Shown piece after piece: positions 46,801 through 55,082 of a stretch of DNA of 64,000 bases. The stretch spans positions 1 through 64,000 of the forward strand of contig JAKISY010000012.1 of the NCBI GenBank assembly GCA_021648365.1. Direction: 5' to 3'. Position numbers and translations under genes: made by a program. This DNA is from Verrucomicrobiales bacterium (GTDB lineage Bacteria > Verrucomicrobiota > Verrucomicrobiia > Verrucomicrobiales > DEV007). Each line of letters opens with the position of its first letter. Within the stretch, counting starts at the first letter, position 1. The notes beneath the pieces are model-generated. The model had not been told where the DNA came from, did no database searches, and worked only from the letters and a program-made list of their open reading frames with translations.

Positions 46801-47340
46801 GCTGCAAAAAGCACAGACCCCGGCATCTTGAAAAAACTCAAGACCTACACCGCTTCCCTCGATCCCAAAAACATCCTCGCAGCTTATCAAGTTTGCCTCG
46901 AAGGAGGCGATGCCGCCAAAGGTAGAACCGTCTATACCAACCACCCCTCTGGTCAATGCAGCAAATGTCACACCATCAACAGAAACGGCGGCATCGCCGG
47001 CCCCGACCTCTCTGCCGTCGGCAGTCGTCAAAAAGCCGACTACCTGCTCGAATCCCTAGTCAGTCCTAGTGCTTCCGTTGTCCCTGGTTATGGACTCACC
47101 ATGGTCACCCTCAAAGACGGCAACAGCATCGGCGGAAATCTACTCGAAGAAAACGATCAATACATCGTAGTCAAATTCCCCGACCCAAAAGACAGCACCC
47201 AGAGCATCGAACGAAAAATCCCCCTCACTGAAATCCAAAGCCGCCAACCACCCATCTCCGCCATGCCGCCAGCAGGGCTTCTGATGAGCAAATACGAACT
47301 GCGCGACCTGATCGCTTATTTGCAAAGCCTAAAAAAATAG
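43882..47340 (+). CDS. PVC-type haem-binding CxxCH protein with propeller and HEAT repeats
   Basis: A 1152-residue exported protein with an N-terminal signal (MKMRFFITTLTLAASLAISLS). Residues ~50-480 form a soluble glucose-dehydrogenase-like propeller (PRGPDGRIYFSLGDRGYS-type and ADGRADKHW repeats). Residues ~500-1000 are HEAT-like helices (VRTQAAKVLADSRTL). The C-terminus is a cytochrome c domain with CSKCH at ~1026 and GPDLSAVG. Such proteins are numerous in Planctomycetes and Verrucomicrobia and are thought to oxidise sugars or similar compounds; the substrate here is not known. It ends seven bases from a convergent gene. Confidence 0.88.
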   Translation: MKMRFFITTLTLAASLAISLSTATAVPAETEAAAKTKKTPKNKSKAEIENEAKLRIANFEIPEGFVTKLFADESQTQNCSAICFDSKGRLYIAELPRWKQGVEDIRDNLHMLFEDNAIQSSADRLAMYKNHASNRPLSHYNTVGERIVVVEDSDHDGRADKHWIFADGFKNALDGPGIGLLDLGKGKMLYTNIPHLWLLEDKNGDGKADRRTSLQDGFGIRMSYSGHDLHGLVRGPDGRIYFSLGDRGYSFTTKEGRTYHEPARGAVFRCDPDGSNLEEYYRGLRNPQELAFDQFGNLFTCDNNGDQWDKGRLVYILEGGDSGWTAGHQSILNFHQQLKLRTQSYAHPERKSIPMTPWLTEALWETQHQGQPAWILPPIDTISWGPSGFVFNYGGTAFPERYKNHFFVCNFGGSRADIETFGVETQGAGFKSTDHHIFMKAMGLTDLEFGPDGKMYMSCFNNNGWSKQDVGNVYTLADEKLLKSQIVLATQKLLLTPFEDRSNAELDQLLAHPDMRVRQKAQFALVEKNLPATTEILKNAAVKKDNPLLKRLHGIWGLGQLSRQHSDLLTTHITLLKDEQVAVRTQAAKVLADSRTLEAGVALLAALDDESAQVQAQAAIGVGKCRNAQALDKLFETLTKNNNQDVFLRHACVMGLWYLNQKEKMLKQMDNESPALRLGLLLTLRRLKDPRVEYFLSDPDPKIVAAAIRAINDENLEHALPALAKHLEKYITLEDDTALPKGHRDFIQQTRLINANFRLGKNENAKRLLDYAANAQLPEFVRLEALNALAEWPQPNVIDSTLGVYRPLDVKTRDDITKTVQAGLPAVLKNAHNSLLATATRLAGQYQFSIPGPLLIQQLENQQADPELRIVCLQQLTRSNAPELTALLPTLLNDKKTSVRKEALVSLLKTDPARGTQEVLKFAQSKNLRDRQNSYSLMASTESPEVTQWLSLRLTTLIAGKEPAATQLDLIEAAAKSTDPGILKKLKTYTASLDPKNILAAYQVCLEGGDAAKGRTVYTNHPSGQCSKCHTINRNGGIAGPDLSAVGSRQKADYLLESLVSPSASVVPGYGLTMVTLKDGNSIGGNLLEENDQYIVVKFPDPKDSTQSIERKIPLTEIQSRQPPISAMPPAGLLMSKYELRDLIAYLQSLKK

Positions 47341-47347
47341 CAATCTA

Positions 47348-49462
47348 TCACTGAGCAGCAGGTGGAGCTTTGCTGCGCACCGTACGAAACCCTACACTCA
47401 GATTACTGTCTTCAGGGCTTTTGGCCGAGCGACGATTGGTCAGCTCAAAACCTGACTCCGTCTGAAAAGAACTGCCGCGCCGAATCGGCACCTGTTTGTC
47501 GGGATCATCAGGGTGAGTTTCCCACGAGTCGGTCCACTCACTCACATTGCCAGCCATGCCCTTGACATGGTAAGGGCTCTGGTCTTGCTGCAAGGCATCC
47601 ACCGGTGCCCAATGTTTATACTCGTCTCCACTACCCTCACTCGCACCCGAATTGAAACGCGACAGATCAAGCTCATTGCCCCACGGATAAAGATTGCCAT
47701 CCGTCCCACGCGCCGCCTTTTCCCATTCCTGCTCGGTAGGCAGTCGCCCACCCCTCCATTTAGCATACGCATAAGCATCCCACCAATCGACACCCATCAC
47801 TGGACAGTCGAGATCGATCGCCGTGCCTCCATACGATTTCCCCTTCACCGCAGCACGGTAGTATTTTTCCCAATTCAACGGTTGGTAGCTGATTTTCACC
47901 GCAGGCTGATTCTCATGAGCCCATCGTTTAAAACTATCCCGATCTGCCTCCACACTAGTTAAAAAATCTGCATATTGTCCGATCGACACCTCATATTCAT
48001 CCATCCAGAATTGTTTCAAATCTACCTTCTCATCTTTCTGGTAAATGAACTCCCCCGCAGGGATTTGAACCATGTAATCAAAAGCCTTGCCCTTTTTAGC
48101 TGCCCCCATATTCAGACCCGCCACGATGCCCGCTAAAAGCACTCCACCACCAATGACCAAAGCGGCTATCAATGCTGGACTCAGCGTGCGTTTTGTCGCA
48201 CCCGATGCCTCACCACCACTCAACTTTTCCCCCAAGTAATCCAAAGCCACCCGCAACTGCGCCAAGCTAACAATCGCCGCCCCCACTTTAGCGTCTCCCT
48301 GACCATGCATCCTCACCATCAAGGCGTGCAGAGCAAGCTCGCCACCATAACGCCCCTTAGTAAGCAAAGGGAATACCGCATCGGCAAGCAAACCTACCTG
48401 CTCAGCTTCATCCACCTTCAACTCCCCAGAGATCACCGTATTGATAATCTTAGGGTGCCCATCCCTACCGATACGAATCATATCACCCGTCACCAGGCGG
48501 AAATTCATCTTATTCTCAATCAAATAGCTCAAGGCATCTGCCACCGCACTCAAAAACGCAACCACCGCGCCGTCACTGAACCTTTCTCCGCGATCTGCCA
48601 GCTCGGTCAGACTTGGGTCATCCACTCGCTCTCGCGCATAGAAATTCACCCCATTCTCTTGATTCGCCTCATACACTAATGCTATCACCGGATGATTCAC
48701 CACCGCTCGACATTGAGCCTCCCGCAAAAGTGCGTTCACCTTTTCAGGATCTTTACGGTGGAAACGATGCAAAGCTTTTAAGTTGACCGTGCGATTGATC
48801 CCTTTCTGCTCCGCATCATAAAGAGCCCAGTCGGAATTCGCCTCAATCAAGCGCTTCAATTCATAATCCCCCAAATGTGCCCCCACTTCCAAAGGACCTT
48901 CCCCTTCGGGAATCGCAGCAAGCGGAATCGCCGCCACCGGCAAAGCCTGCACCTCCGCAGCAACGGTTTCAGTCAGCGCTTGAACAGGCTCAACCTCCAC
49001 CACCGGCAAAGCCTGCACTGCGGCGGCCTCCGTCGCCGCAAGCTGAGCATGACGCTCTTTCCTCGAATTTTGTAACCACACCACAAAAGCCTCATCCTCC
49101 AGCGGTTGAAAAAATAACTGTTCTCCATGAATTCTGTCATAATGACCACTCATGTCTCCTTCACCGTAAAAAGCCCCCGGCAAAACGCCGAAACGCCCCG
49201 CCACCTGATCCCGTAAAAAAAAAACCTGCTCACTATTCTCTGCCGGGATAGAGCTAACGATCATATCCAGACGATCCAACTGACTTGCCACTGCCCAAGC
49301 CTGCCCAGCATCCTGAGCATGGCTGACTTCAGCTCCAAAAAGGCGCCGGCTCACCAGCTCCACCATCGCTTCTAAACGAGTAGTGGACTCATCCACTACC
49401 AACACACAAAATCGCCCATCAGGGATAGGCTGGGAATCACTGTCACTACTGCTTGTCATCAT
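47348..49462 (-). CDS. Membrane protein with degenerate receiver, pseudokinase and FGE-like domain
   Basis: A 704-residue protein. Residues ~15-130 look like a receiver fold (FCVLVVDES) without a clear phosphoacceptor. Residues ~197-415 are a protein-kinase-like domain: YELKRLIEANSDWALYDAEQK, the VAIK-type lysine in VNLKAL, but FRLVTGDMIRIGRDG and PKIINTVI replace HRD and DFG, so a pseudokinase. A TM helix spans ~429-452. Residues ~463-700 are an FGE-sulfatase-like domain (YMVQIPAGEF, GGRLPTEQEWEKAARG, GMAGNVSEW) whose C-terminal block GSSFQTESGFELTNRR lacks the catalytic cysteines. It overlaps the upstream TPR gene by ATGA. It is probably a sensor or scaffold, not an enzyme. Confidence 0.8.
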   Translation of the reverse strand: MMTSSSDSDSQPIPDGRFCVLVVDESTTRLEAMVELVSRRLFGAEVSHAQDAGQAWAVASQLDRLDMIVSSIPAENSEQVFFLRDQVAGRFGVLPGAFYGEGDMSGHYDRIHGEQLFFQPLEDEAFVVWLQNSRKERHAQLAATEAAAVQALPVVEVEPVQALTETVAAEVQALPVAAIPLAAIPEGEGPLEVGAHLGDYELKRLIEANSDWALYDAEQKGINRTVNLKALHRFHRKDPEKVNALLREAQCRAVVNHPVIALVYEANQENGVNFYARERVDDPSLTELADRGERFSDGAVVAFLSAVADALSYLIENKMNFRLVTGDMIRIGRDGHPKIINTVISGELKVDEAEQVGLLADAVFPLLTKGRYGGELALHALMVRMHGQGDAKVGAAIVSLAQLRVALDYLGEKLSGGEASGATKRTLSPALIAALVIGGGVLLAGIVAGLNMGAAKKGKAFDYMVQIPAGEFIYQKDEKVDLKQFWMDEYEVSIGQYADFLTSVEADRDSFKRWAHENQPAVKISYQPLNWEKYYRAAVKGKSYGGTAIDLDCPVMGVDWWDAYAYAKWRGGRLPTEQEWEKAARGTDGNLYPWGNELDLSRFNSGASEGSGDEYKHWAPVDALQQDQSPYHVKGMAGNVSEWTDSWETHPDDPDKQVPIRRGSSFQTESGFELTNRRSAKSPEDSNLSVGFRTVRSKAPPAAQ

Positions 49463-50595
49463 TTAGGGAATAAACTGCTATCTGGTCCGCTCATCGCTCC
49501 AGCTTCAATCGGAGGGGCGCTAGGATTAAGCCCCATGAGTTTTCGTGGAGCCGCCACCACGTCTTGTAATTCATCTCGATAATATAATTCCACGATATAA
49601 CCATAATAGACTCTCTCGCCCAAATCTCGTTTCTGCTCACGGGTAAACACTGGCTGATAATAAGTCACCTCTATTTGCTCACTTTCACCATTCACCCAAT
49701 CATACGGTGCTGATATATACGATTCTGAAGTGTCCGCCGTCGAGGGTAAAAAGGATTTCCCGTCCACTAAATCGTAAAAATACACCAACAAAGCCATGTC
49801 ACCCCCAGCAGGATGAACGCCCGCTTTCGCCTTGATCTCCACCCTCAGCGTGATCCTTTCCCCAGCCGTGACCGATTTATCTTCGATCTCCGCTATTTTG
49901 CCAATACTCAGAACAGAATCTTGATTCGCCACAGGCTCCATCTGCTTGCCCTTCAGCACCATATCCGCCATATCAAAATAAGCACCCGCCCGCTGTTCCC
50001 CCAAACTAAACACCTTTTCCCAATACGACAAAGCCTTGTCACCCAAACCCAACTGGGAATAGGTTCCAGCGATTTCGCTGAGGATGCGAGGATGATCTGG
50101 CAATTTTGCCTCAGCAGCCTGGAAAGTCCGCAATGCCGCATTCATATCACCCCTAGCTCGCAGCTCGATCGCAGTATTAACAAGCCTCTCAACTTCAGGA
50201 TCATTCAGCTTGCCCGACGAGTGCAGTCTCGACGCCGAAGGCAAGCCACCCCCCACACCAGTCGATCCGACTCCGCCCAAACCCGCCAAAGGAGGGGTAG
50301 GCAGTAATGCCGCTCGCCCCTTGCCCGCAGCATCACGTCGAAAAATCTCAGGCATAGGCGGCAAGCCCCCGTTGGCGTCAGCATACGGCTGTCTCGCTGA
50401 TTCAGGCTGACTGGACGCAACCGCCCCCTTGTTTTTGACCTCCAACGCAGTCAAAACCTTATCCGCAGGTTGATGTCGCATGATCGCCCACGCCACCGCC
50501 AAAAACTGAGCACCCGCAATCGCCCCAAGCACCCACATCGCCACTGTAAAAGTTCGATTACTTTGTCCGTTGGTACTATACAATTCTTCTGCCAT
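49459..50595 (-). CDS. Single-pass membrane protein with TPR-like repeat
   Basis: A 378-residue protein: one TM helix at ~17-39 (VAMWVLGAIAGAQFLAVAWAIM), a Pro/Gly-rich linker, a TPR-like segment at ~130-205 (LRARGDMNAALRTFQAAEAKLPDHPRI in part), and a beta-rich C-terminal domain with many aromatic residues (VYYGYIVELYYRDEL). No enzyme motif was seen. It is translationally coupled by ATGA to the pseudokinase/FGE-like protein, so the two probably form a membrane complex with the kinase-like part in the cytoplasm. Confidence 0.7.
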   Translation of the reverse strand: MAEELYSTNGQSNRTFTVAMWVLGAIAGAQFLAVAWAIMRHQPADKVLTALEVKNKGAVASSQPESARQPYADANGGLPPMPEIFRRDAAGKGRAALLPTPPLAGLGGVGSTGVGGGLPSASRLHSSGKLNDPEVERLVNTAIELRARGDMNAALRTFQAAEAKLPDHPRILSEIAGTYSQLGLGDKALSYWEKVFSLGEQRAGAYFDMADMVLKGKQMEPVANQDSVLSIGKIAEIEDKSVTAGERITLRVEIKAKAGVHPAGGDMALLVYFYDLVDGKSFLPSTADTSESYISAPYDWVNGESEQIEVTYYQPVFTREQKRDLGERVYYGYIVELYYRDELQDVVAAPRKLMGLNPSAPPIEAGAMSGPDSSLFPK

Positions 50596-50748
50596 TTTCT
50601 AATCCGACACCTACTCTCTATAAAATGCTATGAAACTATGAATCTTGCCGCTCAGTGTCAATGCTGAACATACTTTCTTATCAGACCATTTTCATGCCCA
50701 CTCGTTCGATTTGATTCCGCAGCCACGCGCCACTACTATCAGCCTTCC

Positions 50749-52062
50749 ATGAATCCTTCCGTCCACCAGCACCAAGTTCAACGCATCGAGCTCGACTATC
50801 AGCCACTCGAGCTGGCTCGCGGACTCGTGGGTCAACCAGGTTTCATCTTTCTCGACTCCGCCAGCTCCGACACCTCCCCCACCCCATCGGCCCCCAGAGC
50901 CATCTCCATCCTCGCTAGTGATCCAGAAAAAATCATCCAAGGCAAATGGAAGCAGCCAAGCCAAGCATTGCAGGAATTAAAACAAGCGCTACAAGTAGGC
51001 AAAGCCCAATGCTCCAACTCATCTTACGACTTCCCCACTGGCGGCGCTGTGGGAAGTTTCGACTATGATGGCAGCTTCTGCTTTGGCATCTACCCACAGA
51101 TGCTGATCTACGATCACCTCCACAACCAATGGTTCGAAGTAGGCGAGCAACAAAATAAAATCGACTGGTCGCAAGTTCATTGCGGAGAAAACCAACCAGC
51201 CACCGCCCCATTCACCACCAAATTCGCCTCATCCATGACACGCGAAGACTTCTGCCAGCGTGTGCAACAAGCTCAAGCCTACATCGCCGCAGGAGATATC
51301 TACCAAGTCAATCTCTCGCATCAGTTCTCCAGTCCATGGCAGTGCTCGCAGCAGCAAAGCTCTCTCGCAGCCTTCACCCTTTACCAACAACTACGCAGCG
51401 CATCACCAGCGCCCTTTGCCGCTTATCTCAATCTCAATCACCGCCAGATCCTGTCATCCTCCCCAGAGTTGTTTTTGAAAATCAGCGGACGCGAGATCAC
51501 CACCCGCCCGATCAAAGGCACCCGTCCACGTTTCCACGACCCCGCCGCCGACCAACGCTCCGCCAATCAACTGATCACCTCCCCTAAAGAGATCGCCGAG
51601 CTGATCATGATCACCGACCTCGAACGCAACGACCTCGGAAAAATCTGTGAGCCAGGCTCCGTGCAAGTCAGTGAATTGCTCAAACTCGAATCCTTCGAGC
51701 AAGTTTTCCACCTCGTCTCCACCGTCGAGGGAACATTAAAGCCCCCCATTGACCCCATCGACGCCCTACTGTCCTGCTTCCCCGGAGGCTCCATCACCGG
51801 CGCTCCAAAAATCCGAGCCATGCAGATCATCGAAGAATTAGAGAGCACGCCGCGAGGACTCTACACCGGAGCCATCGGCATTTTTGGATTCAATGATCAA
51901 TCCCTCTTCAACATCGCCATCCGCACCGCCGTGATCGAAAATCAAAGCTTACACTTCCATGTAGGCGCCGGCATCGTCGCCGACTCCATTGCAGAAAAAG
52001 AATACCAAGAAACCCTGCACAAAGCACGCGGCATTTTCCTAGCATGCGGAGAGAACATTTGA
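50749..52062 (+). CDS. pabB: Aminodeoxychorismate synthase component I
   Basis: A 437-residue chorismate-binding enzyme. TRPIKGTRPR near residue 247 carries the PIKGT motif that marks PabB rather than anthranilate synthase (PIAGT). AELIMITDLERNDLGKICEPGSV and FPGGSITGAPKIRAMQIIEELE follow. It converts chorismate to aminodeoxychorismate for folate, using ammonia from PabA, which is not in the window. ATG start; a bidirectional hairpin terminator lies 40 bases after the stop. Confidence 0.93.
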   Translation: MNPSVHQHQVQRIELDYQPLELARGLVGQPGFIFLDSASSDTSPTPSAPRAISILASDPEKIIQGKWKQPSQALQELKQALQVGKAQCSNSSYDFPTGGAVGSFDYDGSFCFGIYPQMLIYDHLHNQWFEVGEQQNKIDWSQVHCGENQPATAPFTTKFASSMTREDFCQRVQQAQAYIAAGDIYQVNLSHQFSSPWQCSQQQSSLAAFTLYQQLRSASPAPFAAYLNLNHRQILSSSPELFLKISGREITTRPIKGTRPRFHDPAADQRSANQLITSPKEIAELIMITDLERNDLGKICEPGSVQVSELLKLESFEQVFHLVSTVEGTLKPPIDPIDALLSCFPGGSITGAPKIRAMQIIEELESTPRGLYTGAIGIFGFNDQSLFNIAIRTAVIENQSLHFHVGAGIVADSIAEKEYQETLHKARGIFLACGENI

Positions 52063-52105
52063 TCTCGCCCTATTTTCCAATAAACCCACCATGTTCAACC
52101 CAAAC

Positions 52106-52143
52106 AAAAAAAGCCGCTGACAGAAAACTGTCAACGGCTTTTA
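52106..52143. terminator. Bidirectional terminator between pabB and the HU gene
   Basis: GCCGCTGACAG-AAAA-CTGTCAACGGC with one mismatch, flanked by seven A on the left and TTTT on the right. It can end the convergent transcripts from both sides. Confidence 0.85.
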
Positions 52144-52168
52144 GGTTAGTTATTAACAACTAAGGTTC

Positions 52169-52444
52169 TTACAGGGAGCCTTTCAATGCGGCGGAGGGCT
52201 TGAATCCCACAGACTTGGAAGCTTTGATTTGCATCTCTTCTCCCGTCTTTGGGTTACGTCCCTTACGGGCCGCACGCTCTCTCACTACGAAGGTTCCGAA
52301 ACCGATCAATTGAACGGTTCCATCTGCTCTGACGCCATCAGCGATTGCGCCGAGAACAGCTGCTACAGCCTCTTCGGCATCCTTCTTTGATGCGCTTTCA
52401 CCGAGTGCGCCCTGTACTGCTTCTACAATTTGTCCCTTGTTCAT
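52169..52444 (-). CDS. HU/IHF family DNA-binding protein
   Basis: A 91-residue histone-like protein: MNKGQIVEAVQ dimerisation helices and the arm GFGTFVVRERAARKGRNPKTGEEMQIKA in part, which wraps the DNA minor groove. HU-type proteins bend and compact DNA. The start follows AAAAGG. Upstream is an AT-rich near-palindrome at 52490-52512 that may be a control site. HU and IHF cannot be told apart firmly; HU is more likely for a single gene without partner. Confidence 0.93.
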   Translation of the reverse strand: MNKGQIVEAVQGALGESASKKDAEEAVAAVLGAIADGVRADGTVQLIGFGTFVVRERAARKGRNPKTGEEMQIKASKSVGFKPSAALKGSL

Positions 52445-52489
52445 TACCTTTTCAGTAGAGTTTTCATCGTCGTTAGTAAAGAGCTTTGC

Positions 52490-52512
52490 GCAAAAAAATG
52501 CATTTTTTTTGC
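52490..52512. promoter_or_regulatory. AT-rich near-palindrome upstream of the HU gene
   Basis: GCAAAAAAA-TGCA-TTTTTTTTGC: arms of seven A and eight T around TGCA. It lies 46 bases before the HU start and 80 bases before the divergent carbonic-anhydrase-like gene, so it could influence both. The function is a guess. Confidence 0.4.
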
Positions 52513-52592
52513 TATTTGACCCTATTTTGGAGCATTTTCAGCATTTTTGCCTATATTGGAGAACTTTTTCACCCTTTTTAGCTCATATCCCA

Positions 52593-53114
52593 ATGCCCGT
52601 CTGCAAACACCTCAACACCCCTCCACAAGTCCATTCAAGCTCATTCATCGCTTCAGACGCTCAAATCATCGGCGCCGTCACTCTGGGGGAGAACGCATCG
52701 GTGTGGTATCAATGTGTGCTACGTGCCGACATCGAGCGCATCATCATCGGCCCCAGTTCCAACATCCAAGACGGCACCATCATCCACCTATCGAGCGACT
52801 TAGGGACCACGGTAGGACAATACGTCACCTGCGGACACAAAGCCCTACTTCACGCCTGCAGCGTGGACGACGAAGTGCTCATCGGCATGGGAGCCATTCT
52901 GATGGACGGCGTAGAAGTCGGCGCGCGCAGCATCATCGGCGCAGGCTCCCTAGTCACTCGGGGAACGATCATCCCACCCGGGTCATTAGTGATGGGAAGT
53001 CCAGCACGGATCGTTAGCGCTTTGGATTCAAAAAAACAGAAATCCATCCGCCAATGGGCAGAAAAATATGTGCAAGTAGCAAAAGAGCACCGCGACTTTC
53101 TGGCAAACAGCTAG
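52593..53114 (+). CDS. Gamma-type carbonic anhydrase family protein
   Basis: A 173-residue left-handed beta-helix protein with hexapeptide repeats (IGAVTLGENASVWYQCVLRAD). The zinc histidines of gamma carbonic anhydrases are present in DGTIIHLSS and CGHKALLHAC, and LIGMGAILMDG and GSPARIV follow. It may hydrate CO2 or bind another ligand; many relatives (YrdA/PaaY type) show weak or no activity. The start at 52593 is chosen because upstream codons give a non-family Phe-rich stretch. Confidence 0.85.
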   Translation: MPVCKHLNTPPQVHSSSFIASDAQIIGAVTLGENASVWYQCVLRADIERIIIGPSSNIQDGTIIHLSSDLGTTVGQYVTCGHKALLHACSVDDEVLIGMGAILMDGVEVGARSIIGAGSLVTRGTIIPPGSLVMGSPARIVSALDSKKQKSIRQWAEKYVQVAKEHRDFLANS

Positions 53115-53192
53115 ACTTTCCATTTGCCTTATCCCCTACTTATCTTCACATTCCAATGACCAGTCACTACCGACTGGCGATACTATAAAATC

Positions 53193-53663
53193 ATGGGAAA
53201 AGACGTCATCGAAATCGAAGTCCGCGCAGTGTTACCCACCAGCGGGGGGTGCGCCGTGTTCCTTGGCAATGATGACAAGGTCTTTGTCATCTACGTCGAT
53301 CAAGCCGTCGGCGCAGCGATCACCATGTTCATGCACCACACCCCCAAACCCCGCCCTCAGACCCACGACCTCTTTGCCGGCCTACTCACCACCCTCGGAG
53401 CCAAAGTCAACCGCGTCGTCATCATCAGCTTTGCCGACAGCGTTTATTACGCCCGCATCATCATCACCGTAGCCAACGAACTCGAAGAGAAAAAAATCAT
53501 CGAGCTCGATTCACGCCCCAGCGATGCCGTTGCGCTAGCGATCCAGCAGGAGGCCCCTATCTACATCACCCAAAACGTCTGGGACGACGTCGAAGACATG
53601 TCCGAAGTGCTCGACAAAATGGAAGCCAACGGCCTCCAGCCCCCAGAAGAGGGCAGCCTCTAG
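53193..53663 (+). CDS. Bifunctional nuclease family protein (DUF151)
   Basis: A 156-residue DUF151 protein: VFVIYVDQAVGAAI near residue 29, THDLFAGLLTTLGAKVNRVVI near 55 and the diagnostic LDSRPSDAVALAIQQEAPIYI-type block near 109. Plant and bacterial members have been reported with combined RNase and DNase activity; the physiological role in bacteria is unclear. It ends one base before the convergent ROK gene. A polar tail (DKMEANGLQPPEEG) is ordinary. Confidence 0.88.
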   Translation: MGKDVIEIEVRAVLPTSGGCAVFLGNDDKVFVIYVDQAVGAAITMFMHHTPKPRPQTHDLFAGLLTTLGAKVNRVVIISFADSVYYARIIITVANELEEKKIIELDSRPSDAVALAIQQEAPIYITQNVWDDVEDMSEVLDKMEANGLQPPEEGSL

Positions 53664-55046
53664 TCAATCATCCAAAGCTGGCAAGCTCGCCGCCGCAATC
53701 GACTGACCGTGGCGCTTCTCCTTCTCGCCCGGCGTGCGTAGCGCTATTTTTTCGCTCAAGTCAGGAAACTCCTGCGCCAATACCGCCTCCGCGTTACTAA
53801 TAATACGCTCCCCACCTTCGCCAGAAGTCACTCGACCTAGCACCAACACATTCTCGATGTCATAAAAATCCGCATAGTGCGCGATCGAATAACCAAAACA
53901 AGTGCCAATCGTATCATAAATATCCGCCGCCCGCTGATCGCCCTCTTTCATCAGCTTCTGCACCTCGATCAGACGCTCAGGGAAACCCATTTCATCAGGA
54001 TACTCCAAGCCCGCCAAGGGAGCCAATCGCGCCACCGCCTGCTGGCAGAAATACTGCGCCCCACAGCCATGATCCCCGCTCCACTCATCCACCGGAGCCT
54101 GATCACGATAATCCACCGGCGCAAACGCCAGTTCATTCAACCACGGCGTGATATGCCCCTCAGGGTTCACATAGCCCACCGCCTCACTCGTCCCCATCGC
54201 CACCCCCAGCACCCCGTTGGCACCCGAAGACATCGCACCCGCCAGCGCCGTCACCTCACCGTCATTCACCACATCAAAAGGCACATCGTTCCATTCTTTT
54301 TTTAGATCAAAAAACATCCCCCGCACCCGTTTCTCAAAATCCTCCTTGCTCACCCCACGGAACAACGACGCGATCCGCACCTCGTTATTCACATACACCC
54401 CCGCCGCACTACCGCCAATCGCATCCACCCGAGGCAAATGCGCCGCCGCCCGCTTCAGACTGTCGTTGATGCCTTGATAATGATACTCAGGATCATTCTC
54501 AAAATAAGGATCCCACTCGATCTCTTCAGAAAAAACCACCTCACCATCGATCACCGCCGCACTCTTACGATCACTGCCACCAAGATCAAAACCAATACGA
54601 CACCCATCCAAGTGACGCCCCAACTCAATCGTCGTCTCCTTAGCCGCCGGCACCTCATCCACTGATATCAAGTGAAAAGTCAAAGGCTGACGATAGACAG
54701 ACTTGCCAATGAAATCATAATCAAACTCACGCTCCGCTCCCATTTGATAAAACGACGCCACCTTCTCCGCCACCGCATGATTTCCGCCCAAATAAATATT
54801 CGCCCCACCACGCTGCCACAGCAAAAATTTCAAAACTCGCTCAATGTAACGCACCGACTGCTGCCAGTTCTCCCCCTCACCATCGCCGAACACCCGCGTA
54901 TCAAAACGCGAAACCGAACCACCAGGACGCTCCAAAGCTATCGAAAAAGGCTCACCACCACCGCTTTGCTGCACACGATTTTGAAAATCCCGATTCCAAA
55001 GAACGGCAGGAACAAAGCTAGGGTCAAGAGTAGGTTGAATTTTCAT
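53664..55046 (-). CDS. ROK-family protein with an N-terminal extension
   Basis: A 460-residue protein. After a ~165-residue N-terminal part of unknown function comes an ASKHA/ROK module: RIGFDLGGSDRKSAAVIDG near 170, VVNDGEVTALAGA near 265 and GVAMGTSEAVGYV near 283, with DHGCGAQYFCQQA later. ROK proteins are sugar kinases or regulators. No winged-helix motif was seen, so a kinase is more likely; the substrate is open. It is convergent with the nuclease gene and begins 36 bases after the M14 peptidase stop. Confidence 0.75.
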   Translation of the reverse strand: MKIQPTLDPSFVPAVLWNRDFQNRVQQSGGGEPFSIALERPGGSVSRFDTRVFGDGEGENWQQSVRYIERVLKFLLWQRGGANIYLGGNHAVAEKVASFYQMGAEREFDYDFIGKSVYRQPLTFHLISVDEVPAAKETTIELGRHLDGCRIGFDLGGSDRKSAAVIDGEVVFSEEIEWDPYFENDPEYHYQGINDSLKRAAAHLPRVDAIGGSAAGVYVNNEVRIASLFRGVSKEDFEKRVRGMFFDLKKEWNDVPFDVVNDGEVTALAGAMSSGANGVLGVAMGTSEAVGYVNPEGHITPWLNELAFAPVDYRDQAPVDEWSGDHGCGAQYFCQQAVARLAPLAGLEYPDEMGFPERLIEVQKLMKEGDQRAADIYDTIGTCFGYSIAHYADFYDIENVLVLGRVTSGEGGERIISNAEAVLAQEFPDLSEKIALRTPGEKEKRHGQSIAAASLPALDD

Positions 55047-55082
55047 AAGATGCCCACACCCATCCCCAAAATCAGCCCTCTT

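Noticed and set aside
47348..49462. Active formylglycine-generating enzyme or active protein kinase
   Set aside because: No catalytic cysteines in the final block and no HRD or DFG motif in the kinase-like part.
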